A stretch of DNA of 64,000 nucleotides. It comes from Silurus meridionalis. Lineage: Eukaryota > Chordata > Actinopteri > Siluriformes > Siluridae. The position numbers and the translations under genes were made by a program. The notes under the pieces are model-generated. The model made no database searches. It was not told the DNA's origin and saw only the letters and a list, made by a program, of their open reading frames with translations. The number at the start of each line of letters is the position of its first letter. Within the stretch, counting starts at the first letter, position 1. The stretch is from positions 12,482,608 through 12,546,607 of the forward strand of contig NC_060886.1 of the NCBI RefSeq assembly GCF_014805685.1, given 5' to 3'. Positions 54,624-64,000 of this stretch are shown here, piece by piece.

Positions 54624-56641
54624 GTGAGCAGTCATTTTCGCTTTCAAAGGTTTCCAAGAGGGGAAAAAATCCCAGCTATCGCACTGTGGATCACACACAA
54701 AAATAGTGTGTATGTATCATTGTGTTTTTAATAAGGAAATCTTTTCCCCAGGTTGATTTAACTGGGCTTTTTGTTCTCTTTGTATGTCTGTAAGTCGTGT
54801 TTACTGCAGTGCTTGATTGGAGCTTAGTTTGTAATGCCACAGTATTATGACCGAGCTAACCTAATCGCTCTCTGTGCTGTTTGTTTATTTCATCATTTTA
54901 CTTCTTGCTAGTTTGCATTATTATCGTTCATGTCACGTTCATAAATACATGTCTGCATGTTGCAGGAAGCGAACACGATAACATGCCCAGACTCACCACT
55001 CCACCTCACACCAGGCTTTCACCCATTGTGCTGTATTATTTATTCGTGTGCTTCTGGGCTTGGTGGTAAAAACGTGCCCCTAAATCATGGTGCCAGGTGT
55101 CAAATTGTTTGAGAGTGAACTTGGATGACCTCAGTGACCCAGTAAGAAGTGGCAGTGTTGAGCTGCTTGGGTGCTGCAGAGGAGTGCAGATCAACACACT
55201 GATTTCTGGCCTGATCATATTTCCCACATGTAGCATGGTGGTGTGTAGAGGATTATTTTGCATTGAGCCAAACCACATGGACCTACACACTGATATCATG
55301 TCAGTTCTTTCAACTTTCACCTTTAACCTTCAGAGCCACAGAGGCCTGTTTAAACCCCATGAATGAATTACATTAGACATGGAGCCCTTGGAGGTCTGTA
55401 TGATGATTGTAGATCTTTATTCGTTTGTGCTTGTACAGCCTGGATGCTCCAGGGTGCAGTCTGTAATTTGTAAGAATAATTATGTACGTTTAAAGTGTTA
55501 ACAACTTTAATTCAGAATGTTGTCTTGCGCTGGAAGTCTTTTATTGTTTACGCTTTACAGGCTAAGTAGTTCTCTCTGTTCCAGCTTTTTAATTTTTATT
55601 TATTTATTTATTTTTTACTTAAAAGGTTCAAAAATTGTAACACCAGAGAGACTGCAGTTTGTCCAGAGGAAGAAGTGAATGTGTCAAAGCTTTCACTGTG
55701 ATTCACATTCGCCTAGTGGGCAGCTTAGAGCTTGCAAATTTACAAACTGCTCTTTTAAGGTTGAGTGTGTCAGAGTTTATGAATACCTTATTCTGTGTAT
55801 TAGCAATGCAAATGTGGCATTCACAAATGCTTGACAGATGACCATCTTTGACCGGCACTTTATAAATTGCTTCCACCTGCTTTCAGGGTTTTATCTCCTG
55901 CAAAAGTTCAATAAGTGTGTTGGTGGGAAAGAACAGATTGATGGAGAGGCAGACTCTTTGTCAGGGTGGGATGTACTATTTTATTGAACAGAGGGGATGT
56001 ATTTTCATAAATGATTATACAGAGTTGTCTCTTCTGTGTGTGCAGGCCAGTCAGAGAGGTTTTCTGTTGTGAATTAAGTTTTGTTTGTGTGCACGTTTTT
56101 TTTTTCTGTGAGTGCAAATGATGATATTTTTATCAAAGTATATAGACTAATGAAATGAAAGAGATGGAGAAATTTCCCCTTTGGCATAACCTCATTGTGT
56201 GTCTTTGTTAATGAGCTTCAGGGATCAGTGTGCTAAACACCCCCTCACCAAACTAGCAGATGGAACAATCTTAATGTAGAGGCATTTATAAGAGAATAAA
56301 CTGAAAGAATGAGATGCTGCTTATTCTTCTTGTTGCGAGTGTAAAAGCATTTCATTGGAATTTCATTGAGATATACCAAATGATTAAAATTATTTTGGAC
56401 TTTAGAACGGATCTTTATTTCAGCATTAGGAAGAACGAAAAAGTCACCATTTCAATGTTGTGCATGCACAGTAAAACATATTTTTTTAATCCTTTTTAAT
56501 AATTTTATTCCTGCATTAAATATAAGTAAGAAAAAATACCTTCAACTGAGCCTATGTCTATTACTACTTCATTCTGTTTCAGCAGTGACTTGTCCAAGAC
56601 CATATGGTATAATAAAGTTAATATACTGTATTGAAAAAGCC

Positions 56642-56658
56642 TGTGTGTGTCTGTGTCT

Positions 56659-56703
<45 letters not shown>
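56642..56703. repeat. (GT)n microsatellite in rev1 5' intron
   Basis: About 60 bp of GT with CTGT interruptions at its start, roughly 100 bp ahead of the rev1 start exon. Confidence 0.95.
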
Positions 56704-56704
<1 letters not shown>

Positions 56705-56803
56705 CTTGACAGGTACACACACAAGTCATATTCTTTGGTTTCTTGGAGTTGCTTCAAGATCACTTAACCCACTCTACTTTCTTTACCTGTCAGGTTCCTC
56801 AGT

Positions 56804-63958
<7,155 letters not shown>

Positions 63959-64000
63959 GTAAAGAATGGTTCCATAAAGAATACAGCTGTAAGTAGCTGT

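Overview
The window is animal, almost certainly teleost fish, genomic DNA. It is AT-rich and intron-bearing, dense in microsatellites, and carries several transposon classes typical of fish: Tc1-like elements, hAT-type MITEs, and RTE- and L2-like LINEs. An ostariophysan such as a catfish would fit the Tc1 richness, but that is inference only.

Only two host protein genes are supported. (1) A single-exon SoxB1 gene, sox1 (probably the sox1b paralogue), is at 11700-12737 on the + strand, with a recognisable proximal promoter and a poly(A) signal near 13354. (2) The 5' half of rev1 (Y-family DNA polymerase and deoxycytidyl transferase) runs on the + strand from a putative NRF1-type promoter near 54255-54321. 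Eight coding exons between 56804 and 63958 follow with good splice sites and phases. They encode the N-terminus, the BRCT domain, the linker and the start of the polymerase domain, and the gene continues beyond the window.

The two genes sit in a large non-coding landscape. About 1-11200 and 13400-54200 hold no gene I can support. Higher-complexity blocks rich in homeodomain-, SOX- and E-box-like sites occur on both sides of sox1 and look like candidate conserved enhancers. A GC-rich, CpG-bearing block at 6950-7460 ends in a strong splice donor and could be the first exon of an upstream non-coding transcript.

Mobile elements account for much of the rest. Five hAT-like non-autonomous elements have readable 8-bp target duplications: a related pair at 4297-5083 and 38197-38932, plus 27185-27361, 43849-44124 and 59987-60567. 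There is a solo-LTR-like element (43459-43828). A Tc1-like element carries an intact 340-residue DD34E transposase (50031-51053, minus) but its terminal-repeat tips are not visible. Four decayed Tc1-like remnants occur at 39030-39520, 46618-47300, 49097-49480 and 58629-59428. Two RTE-type LINE fragments lie at 45990-46617 (+) and 51480-54130 (-), the second split by a foldback element. L2-like LINE pieces lie at 39245-39379, 40340-41365 and 49510-49660. A roughly 1-kb mosaic trinucleotide array occupies 36318-37323.

I found no convincing new biological system. The items most worth a second look are the nested transposon structures, the mosaic trinucleotide array, the NRF1 cluster and X-box of rev1, and the putative sox1 regulatory blocks.
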